Shown here: positions 23,848-37,400 of the stretch, piece by piece
Position numbering within the stretch: position 1 is the stretch's first letter
Layout of the letters: each line of letters opens with the position of its first letter
NCBI GenBank assembly: GCA_030141605.1
Contig: JAQGDQ010000164.1
Coordinates: forward strand, 72,001-136,000
DNA from: Tubiluchus corallicola
Lineage: Eukaryota; Priapulida; Priapulimorpha; Priapulimorphida; Tubiluchidae
Direction of reading: 5' to 3'
Length of the DNA: 64,000 bases
Made by a program: the position numbers and the translations under genes
Notes under the pieces: generated by a model
What the model was told of the DNA's origin: nothing
Seen by the model: the letters and a program-made list of their open reading frames with translations, nothing else
Databases searched by the model: none

Positions 23848-25845
23848 ACACACCCTCTTTTCCCTTCTAGTCACCGGGGAAGAAAAGGGAATTTTAAATT
23901 TTAAAGTATATTTCAAAGATCTTGCTGTATACAGTAACAGTACTTTGCGTTACGCTTTATTGTTTGAAATATTTATGTAATTGGAAAAGAAAGTTCTTAA
24001 TAATTTAAAATATTCACAGCACCTGGCAAAATGGCACTGCATCGCCATTGCAGTGTGCACCACTGGTTCACCAAAAACACAGTTATTATTGATTATTGAT
24101 TTTATTGACAATACGAAGTAATCTCAACTTTTGCTCATTTAGCGAAGAATCTGCTACAAATGTTTTGATTATTTTTTCAAACATTACGCAATTTGAGTTT
24201 TTTAAGCTTTATTTACGAACAATGTTTTCTTGTGCTTTTTACATGCATAAGATATATTACATTACATAACACTTTTTACATTTACTATTTTAGATATTAG
24301 ATTAACATTTTTCATAAAAATGCAGGTTTTCAAGAATCTCTAAAAAGCTCTTTCAAACATTTTTAGTAAAACCAAACGAAGAGAGTTTACAAAAAATACA
24401 ATTACATATATTTTCCCTGCGTACTTTAATTGAGAAATATCTGGATATCTTAAATATGCGTTTACTCACTTGCGATTGTGCAATATCACTACCTGAATTT
24501 AAAAATATGGGCAAATTGCAATTCCAGATACAGCATGTAGACACTTTTCAATAATACTGATTACTACAAATGATTGTTAAAGTGACTTTTTCATATTATT
24601 CTTTTAAAAAGATAAGTCATTAGTGTTATTTGGAGGCGGGCGACGGCTGGATAACTGAGTGACGATGTTGTGCTTAATCAAAGTTAAGCAACACAAAAAC
24701 TGGTCAATACATGGGTTACACTCACTCTGGACGCTTTTATTCGCCTTACTGTTTGCAATTTTATATATCACTGAGAGAACAAATATATATATATACTGTC
24801 TCGTTTTATAGGGTTAGCCTTGATTATGGGTTAAAACAGTCATTCTCTGCCAGGCCTCTCTAGGCCACGCCTGTGGGTACGTCCATTGCGGCCACATCTG
24901 TTGACTGAAAACGACACTAATCCACGATAATCTTAGTTTATTGGCTGGGTTTATTGAATCATTTAACTGGTATCAGTTACGATCTACATATCAGGCACTT
25001 ACATCTGTGGTAAATTGTCCAAGCGCTTGGGGACTTCTTGCCGCTCCAGCAGTGCCTACACCCTACAGCATTGTCTATTGTTATACACTGGGCTAATAAC
25101 GAATCTAATTAAAGCGATTTTTCGTTCTACATAATTAGTGCTATGCTTTTTGAGATTTTTTTCTTTACTCATATCCAAATCTGGTTTCCAATCCAGATAT
25201 TCATTCAAGTAGCACTGAGTAAATTATAAGATTATCGTTAGTGTGACATATGAACAGAAAATAAGATTAATGTAATTTTTGTTATAGACTAAACTATATG
25301 AGGAACTCTTATGGAGAGAAAAAAAGCCAAAGAAAGTACATCGCTATGAGTTAGGGGAAAAATGATTAATTCCTAATCATTATACACGTTATTTATTCCT
25401 ACAGTGAATTCACCTTTAGTATACCATGCTTTGCTACATTTCACCACCTCATTATAATGATATTTGTTTTATATAACAGCTTGCGTTACATCACAAAACA
25501 CTACAGTGCTAATTGTCTTAGAAAATAAAACTAAACATTGTATTTAATTATATGAAGCTTTCAGTTTCGCAACGTATCCACTGCACAGCATACAGCAACG
25601 TGTATAATCACCTTCAAGTAATAAAAAAACTTAATTATAGCTGGCCACAAAAATTAATAATAATTATGATTTTATGATTAATTAATGACCCGCAGAACTT
25701 TTAGGTTGAAAACTAATCAAAATAAAAAAGTAATCTAATTACTGGAGTGTAAGCGATCTAATATTCGAAAATAATGCCTGATTCGGTAGGCACACTACAA
25801 GGGTCGATGAACTTTGAACTGCCTATACCACTAATGAGTGCAATT

Positions 25846-25912
25846 TCCTAGTGGTCTAAGGCGTATGCAATGTAAGCAGAAGGTTCCTAGTTCAAATCTA
25901 GACTGAAGAAAA
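25846..25912 (+). repeat. tRNA-like sequence, probably a SINE head or tRNA relic
   Basis: An A-box-like TAGTGGTCTAAGGCG, as in Leu/Ser tRNAs, is followed by a B-box-like AGTTCAAATCTAG with a short T-arm (CTAG around TTCAAAT). I could not fold a full acceptor stem, so a working tRNA is unlikely. Confidence 0.4.
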
Positions 25913-28433
25913 TTTGTTCACGTTTTTTCTGTTTTCTGGTTCTCAAGTTCGATATCTACAAGTTTACAGGTTTAATTAATTGTGAGTTTATAAAATTGTT
26001 TACCGAACTATTTAGGTGTCTTTAAAACTTCAGCCAATTAAGATGAAACCAGTCAATCAATCTCGCCCAAAGAATGTTGGTACGATCAAGCAGAAGAGTG
26101 TTGCAAACCTGCAATAACTACTGCGCTTATAAGTTCGCTCTAACTTCAGACCCTTTATTGCGTCTGCTGTTATGGCACTCAAAGCTCCAATGCCGCCCAA
26201 TGAGCGTCACTGGAATAAGGTGTTCCAGGCTCAAGCCTCAAATCAATAATTTTTCCAGTAGTTGTGCGCAGTGTAATACCTCTCTTCTTTTATCAAATTT
26301 TGGAGAAAAGGTACGTCAATTAATTTTTTACTTCGCCTGAAATGTCGATTTATGTACAACATGTAAAATTGAGTGAAAACAAATACTTATTGCATCCAGA
26401 AAAACACGTTTTTACTGCAGCTTTAACGGCTCTTTGTTTTGTTCGCGCAATCGCAATGGCGGCCTTTGAATTTTTCGCGATAGCTCGGTCGTTTTATGTA
26501 CAAATGGCGTTAAATTTAAAATCATCTGAACTAAAATTCATTTCACTTTCAGTAGCTTAAAAGTTTGCCCAAAGAATCACGTAATTATTAGTATCAGAAT
26601 GGCAGCAGACGGGCCAATACTGTCTTGTTGCCAAGCCGACCTGAACTAAAGTTGGGCGCAACCGCGTACGCAGTCGCAGCTTTGTGACTCCAGAATTAAC
26701 AAATATTTTGGCCAACTGCGCACCACCCGGGCCAAATACTTGCTCAGATGAGTTTTTATAGTTCACCGACATGCGTATAGTGACAAGGATAATGGATTCC
26801 GTGTTCGGAGAGGACTAAAATAAAGCGAAGAAATTTGGCTTGTTCTCCATCGTTGCCATAATTGAGCATTGCAAATGGCAGCCATTAAAATAAAAAATGT
26901 ACAGCATGTCTCTGTGATAGTATAGATTGAGCGCGTTGATATATAAATAGAAACCTCAGTTTCGTTCAATGTTAAACTTTTTTGTTGGCATGCTCTACTT
27001 TTTGCTTTAATTTTGTTATGCTTTGGACATGTTGATATACTATTATGGATTTATTTCCATATTTTTGTTATAAAAATTGTGTTTTTTGAAGAACTATTCT
27101 AGACATGTTGATGTCTAAGAGAATAATTAATACATGATGTCTAAATGCCTATACTATAGTTATCAGAAAAAGTTTATAATAAAAAAATAGATGGGAATAT
27201 ATATTTTAATTAACATTTTATAGGTACTTTAAATTTCTATAGCTTTTGTTCAAAGTAATTTTAGACAAAAGTTTTTTGAGAAAATCTAGTTTAACTTTTA
27301 ATTTTAATGATTTTAAGCTGATGTTTATTTAACAACAGTCACTTTAGCTGGTGGCTATTATATATTTATTGTTCATAGCTAAATAAATTAGACTTATGAA
27401 TGAAAATTTCTTTCAGCTGTGGCTGTTTCACCATTTAATTAACTCATGGCCCACCCACTGCATACTACAGCTTTCAACTTAACTTGTTGACCATTAGACA
27501 TGAGACACACAATATAGTGGGTGCATTTGTAGACTGTGCATATGCTAACAACATTCTTAATCAAGTGCTTTAAATTGCAAATTGATTTATTTATTTGTGA
27601 GGCATCAGAATACCTCACGATTCTTTAAAATTGTGCAGACTGTTTCAGATATGCTAATGATCTCACTCTTCTAGCTCCTTTTTGAAAGGGTTACAGTTAG
27701 TGGTTAAATGTGTGACTAAATTACGTGCTACATGGAGAAATGCTGTTTTAAATGATGTGTAGCTTATTTCCGAGAACACATCGTAATATCGTTGTTCTTC
27801 TTTCTGACTGCTTACTTTAGAAATGAGCTTTAAATTAGGATACTGCAAATTTGCAAACTGTGTTTTAAATCATCGTGTGCCAATAATTAGTCACATGGTT
27901 AACAATGATTGTAATGCTTTGTAACCTATTCTTATTATATTGTAACAATTTTACTGAAACTTTATGCTTTGAAATAAGAATTCTGGCTCATAAATTAGCA
28001 TTGCTGTATGCTGAAATTTTAAATATGTATCAAAAAACATTCCTGGTGATATAACAAGTAAAATTAGTGTTTTAAAGGAAATGATTGATATGCATGAAAT
28101 TATACTAAACTGTGATGTTGTCCGATCACCTGATGTCAACTGCATTATTAATGAAATATGCATCAATTAGTATATGATTTTACAGGCGTCTTTTCTAAAT
28201 GTGTTTTTTAGTTATTATAGGCTGTACGTGTTTTTATTGTAAATATTTTTTGTAGTGTTTTTGTGTTCCATGTCATTCTTTAAATCATGTGCAATAAAGA
28301 TATATAGTTTATGTATATTTATGGGTTATATGTGTGTTTACATAATCATCATAGTTAAGTCAGAAAGTGAAACAATAATTGCAACTCATTTCATTGTTAC
28401 AGCTCCGCTGTCTAACCCAGCAGGCTGGCGCCG

Positions 28434-31400
28434 ATGAATTCTGTAGACAGCTCAATCAACAACAGCATCATGTCGGACGAGATGAGCGACGACAGCTCAC
28501 CAGAGTCACCGTTCGACGACAACGACCTCTTGTCCGGTGATGTGGGGGATGAAGTCACTGCCCAGCTGGCTGCAGCTGGTATGCAGCTATAATCACTTAT
28601 CAGTTTTAAAATTTGTTTTTCTTGCCTGACGTCTCATGAAATTTATTTAAACGTCCTTTTTATGCTTGTGCTAAAGTTAAGTTCATCAAAAAATGAAAGG
28701 TTTGTTTGTTTTTGACATGGCAAAAATAGTTTCTGAGTGCCACAATAAAACTGAGCAATGTACTAGATTAACAACCCATGATCTGCAATCTGGCTTGTTG
28801 AAAATTCAATATCTTACCAAAGTTTTCACATAAGAATCTTCATTGCTAAGTTTGTAAGGTTACGATCACCACATCTAAGTAAATATTTTCGAAATACAAG
28901 GGAGAATTTTTTGCTAGGAATAAATGTCCCCATTACAATTGTATGCAGTAATGAGTTGGAGAAAGAAAGATGACCTTGAAAAATTGTAGACTAGTTGGGA
29001 TTTGAACTAGAGACTTGGGATTAGCAGTCCCATGCTGGGCCAGCTTAGGTACTAGTTCAACACGACAGAGCTGGCCCGAGATTTCCTCCTTGTAACACAC
29101 AATTCAACAACGCCACCTGTTCCTATATACCGCAATGGTTGATAAAACTTTGGCAACCACAGTCATAATCTAACTAATTAACGATATTGTTAGTTGTCAG
29201 CTAATTTGAGAAAAGTGTTCATACGATGGTGACTATTTTGACTATTTATACTTTTAATGTAACATAGGCTACCAGCTTATTTACATGTTATAAGATACTC
29301 ACAATGATAACAATCTTTTTGGAATGGCAGTTTATTCCAAAGACACAAACTAACTACAGTTCATGGAACTAATGTGTATTATGCCAGGCCACAAGCACCT
29401 ATTTTCCATTTTTTTCATGAATACCAACGTAAAAATTGATCAGTGCTATAGAATGTTGCAAAAAATCCTTTCGCATTATTAGGTTTCTCTCACAAGCCTA
29501 ACTCCATATTTTATTATATGTGATGTGTTCAACTTTGGTTTTTTAGGTCCAGTTGGTGTTGCTGCTGCTGCAGCAATTGCAGGTGCAAAAAAGCGAAAAC
29601 GCCCTCATTCATTCGAAACAAACCCGTCCATACGCAAGCGCCACCAAACCAGACTAATCAGGTAAAAATTTGAAGTGTTACCTATGTACCTGAATGAGAA
29701 TTCTCTTTGGAAACTGCTTTGCCTAATTAGTAAGGCCATTTCAGGCTGGGTTAGTACATTGCCTAGAAGTTTATTTGCCCTAGTTTGTAATTATCTGGCC
29801 TGTTCAGTAAAGTTTCATATGGTGTGGTTAGTAGACTCTAACAGTGTCTAATTAGTACAGTTTTAAATAGTTTACATAGAGATTATAAACAGAGTATTAA
29901 CATAATCCTTGATACTGCGGTTGGTTATTATACAGGGGTCTGAATACTGTTAGCAGTCTTTTATTACATAATTAGTGAAACTTTATACACCTGATTAGTA
30001 ACTGATATCATATGCAAGTTGGTTAATGGATTCTTTATTAGGTTGATAAGTAACTTATAGTATGTTATGTAAGTTAGTTCATAGAACCGTTACAGCAGAG
30101 CTAGCAGTATTTAAATGGGTTGGTCGATAAAGTAAAGTCCTATATGATCCGTAGTATAAACTTACACTAAAGCTTACTTATTGTTAATGACTACGGTGTT
30201 AAAGTAATGTTTGCTAAAAGTAGGCTTTGTGTAGTGCATAAACTAACTCTTTGCCAGTTTGCTCTGTTGGCTGCTTTATTTTAACTTGTCTGTTTTTAGA
30301 AAACTGAAGAGCACTATTGATGAGTATAGCACCAGAGTTGGTCAGCAGGCTGTAGTGATGGTGTGCAATCCAGGAAAACCAAATCCGGTATTCAAAGTGT
30401 TTGGAGCCAATCCACTGGAATCCGTCGTAAGTGTAGGTTTGCCATATGTACGTTTATTACGAAAGAAAGAACTAATTATATGAGCAATCCCCTGCTTAAC
30501 TTCTTTCAAATCCATTGTATTTTGGTTTGGTTGATTAGACACAATTCAGTTGTACGGTGGCCGTGTTATTTTTCAGAATTAAGACATTTGGGATAGATAG
30601 TACTGCAGTTTCAGATACCAATTTTAAGGGTTATACAATATTGGTTGCTTAAAAATTTAACAGTCAGAACATTAACACCATGTCAGTTACATTGTCATTA
30701 TGTAGTTAAACCTGCTACACCAATGTGCAGGTATCTCCTTATAAGTTTTCAAATTTTAGTATAATTAACTTTTTACTTCATTACGTAGAATTAATTTCTC
30801 ATCTTTTATTCGTTAAAAGTGAATTATAAATTATGGCACAGCTTTTAAAAAAACCGTAAGGATAAAAAATTGGCTGGCTTTTTGCTGGACTTTTACCAAG
30901 TTGCAGCTTTAATTTGTAGCTTTCTGCAAAACTAATATGAAACTGTAATGCCTTTAGATATATGAAGCTGTTGTAAAAGAGACAAATTTGCCCTTTCATG
31001 GCGTCAACCCAACCAAGTTATCATGTGTTTAAAAAGAAATTCATTTATGCTCCATCTACTTTAGTCTGCTGTAGTCTATTTTTAGTTGTGAATTTGTTTG
31101 TTATAATAATGTGAGGCTTGGTTTCTTTATATTCAAAAACATGTAAATTAACTTATTATTCATATTTGTACATCATCTAATAAAAATATACACAGAATAT
31201 AAGAAATATGCATAAGAAACAGAATCAGGTGACAAGTTACTTTTCACAAACAAAGACATGAACTACATAACAGCCTGCAGTATTTTACTAGGCTTGCAAC
31301 TAATTCATATTCATCTAGCATTAGAATTAGAATTTTCTTTGCACTATCTTTTCAAAAAGTCTCTGAATAACTGTTTTTGGCAGTGGTACAACTCGTAAGG

Positions 31401-34400
31401 GAAATGCCAGCGGGAATGTTCCTTCAACCCTTTTACCTGTGTAGAGTTTCATGATAGATTTCTCAATAGTTAATTTGTGGTGACTGTTATGGTTCTTAAT
31501 TAACTCCTTTTATTTGTTTACTGAATCATTGTTGTTTTTTGATAAAGGTACGTAACATAAGAAATGTAATTATACAAGAGCTGGAACATGCTTTGGCACA
31601 GCAAACACCCACGCCTATACAGGATGATCCCACCCTGCATGAGTTACCACCTTTAGTGATTGATGGAATACCTACACCTGTTGACAAGATGACACAGGTA
31701 TTATATATATGTTGTAATTAAAAAATATAAATGCCTATTTTAATTTTTACAAATAAGTGATCATGTAATGATAATGATCATTTAACTATATCAAGAATCA
31801 TGTGTATGATGTATCAAGTATCATTTCTTGATAATAACAACAGTAGTAGCATTATTTATCCAAACTACATCATAGGCTTTATTTTAGTTTATGTTTGGTT
31901 ATTGTGTCACTCAATGCAATTTTTTGTCGTTAAGCTCAACAGTAAATAAGATATTATACATTAAATAAATCTGCAGTACATGCTGTTAAAATTATGAAAA
32001 ATGTGCTATTAACTTGGGATTTAAAAACTAAATGTTTCCATTCACTTAGGCACAGTTACGTGCATTCATACCCATGATGCTGAAGTACTCAACAGGGCGA
32101 GGTAAACCCGGCTGGGGGAGACCCAATACGAGACCCATCTGGTGGCCTGATGATCTGCCCTGGGCCAATGTACGTAGTGATGTTAGAACAGAAGAAGAAA
32201 AACAAAGGGTAATAATTATTTTTACATTGTGTGTATAGTGAGTAAAACTTAATTCAGAGTTAATTAATAATAATTTTATATCGACGATCCTTGAGGTTAG
32301 GTGACATTGCTTAAAGTGAAAAGTTTCCTTGTTCAGATTATCCATTTTAAAATGAACTTTAGACAAAAAGTCAGAATATGTGTAGATCAGATTATCCGCA
32401 GAATTTAGTTCACTTTTGATGTAAATTTTCACTGACACAACACATTAACTACCTAGTAGTGTGACAAAAGTATTTGCTGCCGCAGCTACTGCTCTTGGTT
32501 CATAGGCTAAATTTTTAATGTTTTGTTTTATATGCAGTGGTCATATTATCCTAAAAGTATCATTGTTTGTGAAATTAGCACTTTGTATTGCGATAGGTGC
32601 CATGGACGCAGGCATTGCGAACAATTGTGAAGAACTGTTATAAGCATCACGGCCGGGAAGATTTACTTGTGGAGTTCAAGGATGATTCCGAGAAGATGGT
32701 AGAGCAAGTTCAAAATGCTGTAGCAGCTCATCAAGTGGTAAGTGAATTACTTAAATGCAGATTAGCATTGATAGTTCAGCCCATCAAAATCATTTTTGAC
32801 AGTCAGAACTGTGCAGCTCGTATAATAACATAACAAATGCTAGTAAATACACCTGTTAGTGATTAATAATGTGTTAACAACCCGCGTAGTGTCTTGTTCC
32901 TATAGAAAATAATGTTACAACGACAATGGGCTACCCTAGACATGTTTTCCGTCATTCCTTAGGCGAAATTGATGGCCTTTTTATTTTTTCCGTTAATATA
33001 AACCCTAAATAAGATGGCAAGATACAACACAAGTTTTTTCTATGGCGAGCAAAGAAAACTGAAAACAGCAAAAAGCAGTCACAGGGGCCCTGCATTTTTC
33101 ACAAACTTTGAACAGAGGTTTTATTACCTCTAATCAGACCAATTATATAATGTAAAACCTTTACTGCTTTACGTTCTGCAGTGTATGCTTCTATTTTTTA
33201 TTTTTTAGTACATTTATACCTGGTAAAGATGGTGAATTTGTCAAAATACTATGAAGTGTGAATAAACAACATTCTGCCATCTCAACAAGTGATTTTTATG
33301 CTGCATTGCAAAATCATGACTTTTATAAAAAAACTAACCTATAACGTTGATAATTTGATAACAAAGACAGTTTTTGAGCCCTTTGATGGCAGGAACTCGT
33401 GATAAGTCATTTTATAAATTAAAGCTTTTGATTTTGCTCAGTGAGCCTAAGAAATTGGGTGTAGTTGTTAAAGCATAGCTGCCTGATGAGTTTGAGAAAT
33501 TGGGTGTAGTAGCTGCTCAAAATTCAGAAGCAAATGTAGGCAGTTATACATCTTTACTGAATTAACAATTAGCACAGACAAAGTACCTGTATTTATTTTA
33601 GACAGTGCATATATTTCTGTTTTTCCTCAATAGGTGGCACACTATGTCCAACCGACAATGGTACAAACTATCAATAATCCTGACGGCACAGTGTCCATCA
33701 TTCAGGTAAAGGTAATGGTAACAATTTCTGACGCTAGGTGTCAGTGCGTGACTGTTACACTCTTATTGTGGTGTTGCATGCCTTCTATGAAAATTTTAAC
33801 TCACAATGCACGGCCAAACATTGTTCTCTTGGTGGGATGTTTGGCAGTTTTGCTGTTACACTGTAGCAATATACTCGATTGTAAGCAGAAACACAAGCTT
33901 TAGTTAGAACTTGTTTCTAGTCAGCAGAATTTGTTTTTTTCTATATCAGCTGTAATGCGCTTGACCTGCAGGCTTTACATTTGTAGTATACTATATTGCA
34001 TTTCCTGGTTGTTGCAAAGCAATAACATTGCACAGCCAGGTAGTGCAATTAATTAGCCATTTATTATAGATGGGTTCACATTTAATTGATGCACCAGCTG
34101 TTTTATACAGTCAAAAGTGCTAGTGAACTTAGTAGTCTAGGCATGCTGACCACACATTTAAGTAATTTTGTTTGTTGCAGTTTTCTAGAAACATTTCATA
34201 AGTGCTACTCATTATTATACAGTAGGTGCCACGTAATAGACTCACTTTGGGTTGGAATTAACTGACTGAATCTATTAGGTGATTGGTGTAGTATTTTACT
34301 TGTGTAGAAGTACGATTCATCACTCTTCAGCTTAGTACACAATGACTATGAGAGCCATTTAATGCAAATAATTATGTTTGTGCTTTGCTTTTCAAATTTA

Positions 34401-37400
34401 ACTTTATGTTCTAAGTTGCTGTATTAACTTTGATGCTCGTAAACTCATAAAGAATGCTGGCTGATTACTGTTGATGAATCAGTGACATAACAGCAACTGC
34501 TAACTGATTAAACATTTTGTGAAAAGCACCAAGCATTTCAAAAGAAAACCGCTAGGCACGTGATTAAAAGTTTAGCTTTTGTAAATTCTTGGGCAACAAG
34601 GTTAGTCACAACAGACGAGGCGGTGACAGATTGAAACAAAAACTCTATGCAGGCTTATTAGCAGGTGATTAACAATCATGCTTAAAAGCCGGACATGATT
34701 AGACATGACTCCTACCTATATTATAGCGCACAGAAGGGAAGTAAAGAGGACATAAAAGTAACAAAAGCTCTCTTATCACACCCAAATGTGTTGTTTTAAG
34801 TACACCAGGTAAAAAATATTGTGTCACTTATGTGGAATTATTTGAATCAATTGCTGACATTTTTTTGCACAGTAGTGACCCATAACATATGCTTTTGAGT
34901 CTAATAAACGGCACCAACTGTATAATATTAGCATGATTTTTAATGGTTATATTTTTTTATTGTTGAGTAAAAATAGTTTTTCTTTAAGACTAGGCACTAC
35001 TGACACTGATTACCTGCTTGTGTTTTTTTTATTTACTGTATCGACTTTTCATTTATTTACAGTGCTGTTGTCATAATAGTTCATCTGTGTTCTGAATTAT
35101 AAGCTGTCTTATTTTCTTTATTCTATTTCATTGTATATGTTGGGACATGCAAGTAACGATGATAATGTTTTTAGATTGAGTTCATTAAGTCCGTGAATAT
35201 CACCTTAGTTCTAGCTGTGAAGATTCTTTTAATTGTTAAATATATGTATTTAAACCCACATGCTTGGTTGAAACATTAGCAGCACACATCCGACATTGTC
35301 AGTCATTTGGTGTCGACCACTAAGATACAAAGCAAACACCATTGCATAAAGTTCCTTGTTATTCTTTGCCATCAACACAATTTAAACCCGATAGGTGTAA
35401 CTTTATATAACAAACTTAAATTTCTTGCCCTATAACTAAACAAGTACTGGTGACTGTTTTACAGCATAAAATTATGAAGCATGAATATCATTTATGGAAG
35501 TTTTTATGCGATAAATTCTTCAATATACGATCAATGTATTTTCATTGTTTTACATGCTTTTCATAGTTAATTTCGTTTCAAACAACATAAGCAGTGTAAG
35601 TGTTGTAATTACATTTACATGCATCAGTTGGAAGCTTTTTCACATTAACAGCATGTTTAATAAATCACTGCTTCTCTAGTGTTGTCCATAGCAGCACTTC
35701 TAACTTGCGACTAAAGCTTTTTTAGTTTGCCCTGTGTGGCATTTAAACCATTTATTTGCTTGTTTAGGTTGATCCTGGTAGTACTGTAGTTACGCTTCCC
35801 GATGGAACACAAGCGCAAGTACAAGCTGTAAGTTTTAACTTTTTTCATTTGCTAACTAGGCAACAGTTTACAATCAAAAACTACATTGTTAGTGGAATCT
35901 TACGGTTATTTTTTTATAAATTGCAGTTGTTTACCTTTGTTTTTACATATCTTTTAGTTCCATTTTATGATAAAAGCATGAGATTTGGTCATGTGAAAAC
36001 TTAATCAGTTTCTCAATGGATTTTGTTTTTCAATGTGATAATTAGATAAAAAAATTTAGTACCCTATAGTACAACTGAAAATCTGAAATGACTGCCGAAT
36101 AACTTGGTTAATATACTATGGAGAAAAATAGCAGTATCTGCTTTGATATTGAGAAAAACTGCAGCTGACCTGTAAACCAGACTTAAAGATCGAAGGTACT
36201 GCCATTAGTCACTGCTTTTGGTGTTTACAATTTCACCACGTTGTGACCCACTATTTACAACTTGAGCAAGAGCACTTGTTGCATATTGTGAAAAACTGAC
36301 TCTGAACTTCTCTACCAATATAATCATGTTATCAGAAAATGTTTTTTCTGGAAAAAGAAATGTATTGAAATAATAATATGTTTCTGGTTGTGTAACCTTT
36401 GCCTTAACACAGCCAAAATTTGCCAATTCTTACTATGACAACATATGTTGTCAAAATGTAGGCAAGTATATTAAGTGAGTTTGCTAAATCGTAGAGTGCT
36501 GTAATCAAGCCAGCAATCAACATGTAGTTTTAGTAATTCATAAACATAATAAAACCTATGCTTTATTAATATATCTTCGTTGCTTTAGAAATTAGAATAT
36601 TCCTTACTTAAAAAGTAGTCATGATCATTGCTGCTGAATTTTTTTATTTTGCAATAGGAATTGGTAGTTATGTTTTTTCCAATTAGTTACAATGACGTGA
36701 ATTAGGAAGTTAAATGTTTCAGAATCTTGGTCAGTATGTTATTTACCATAATAAGATTTATTTAAATTGCACAAATCAGCACATAACATAGGCTGAAAAT
36801 GTTGAAATAACAAACTAAATTAACACGATAAGAATTACTACTGACAGGATGCTCCTCAGATAAACCCATGCGGTTTGTTGAAGAACCAGCCTGTTTAGAT
36901 ATTGATGTGATTTGCTCGGGACTTATCTGTGAAAAGTGTTCATTTTATGTTTGGAATAATATTTATTTAGATCCAGGGAACACATTCTGAAGCCACTCAT
37001 GCTGTACAGACGCTGGCTGATGTTGCCGCGGCAACGCAGCAAGACACTGCCATGGGGGTGGCCGTCGACTTGAGTGGAGAGCATGGTGTTACTATAAACG
37101 AAAGTGGCCAATTGATTCTGTCGGGAGAACATTTGCACCATGATGCTCAGACAGGTAGTTTAACATTTGCACCATGATGCTCAGACAGGTAGTTTAACAT
37201 TTGCACCATGATGCTCAGACAGGTAGTTTAACATTTGCACCATGGTGCTCAGACAGGTAGTTTAACATTTGCACCATGATGCTCAGACAGGCAGTTTAAC
37301 ATTTGCACCATGATGCTCAGACAGGTAGTTTAACATTTGCACCATGATGCTCAGACAGGTAGTTTAACATTTGCACCATGATGCTCAGACAGGTAGTTTA

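Larger units (their letters stand above)
21866..28402. other. Long intergenic region upstream of NRF1
   Basis: No ORF here resembles a known protein. Apart from the repeats listed separately, it contains a GC-richer pocket at about 26430-26750 with several CpGs and TGCGCA or GCGCAA half-sites (the core of NRF1 binding sites). A strong donor-like AAAG|GTACGT is at 26311. An untranslated first exon and promoter of NRF1 may lie here. That is inference from position and base composition. Confidence 0.4.

Noticed and set aside
23501-23916. Arg-Glu-rich ORFs
   Set aside because: Direct products of the CT microsatellite.
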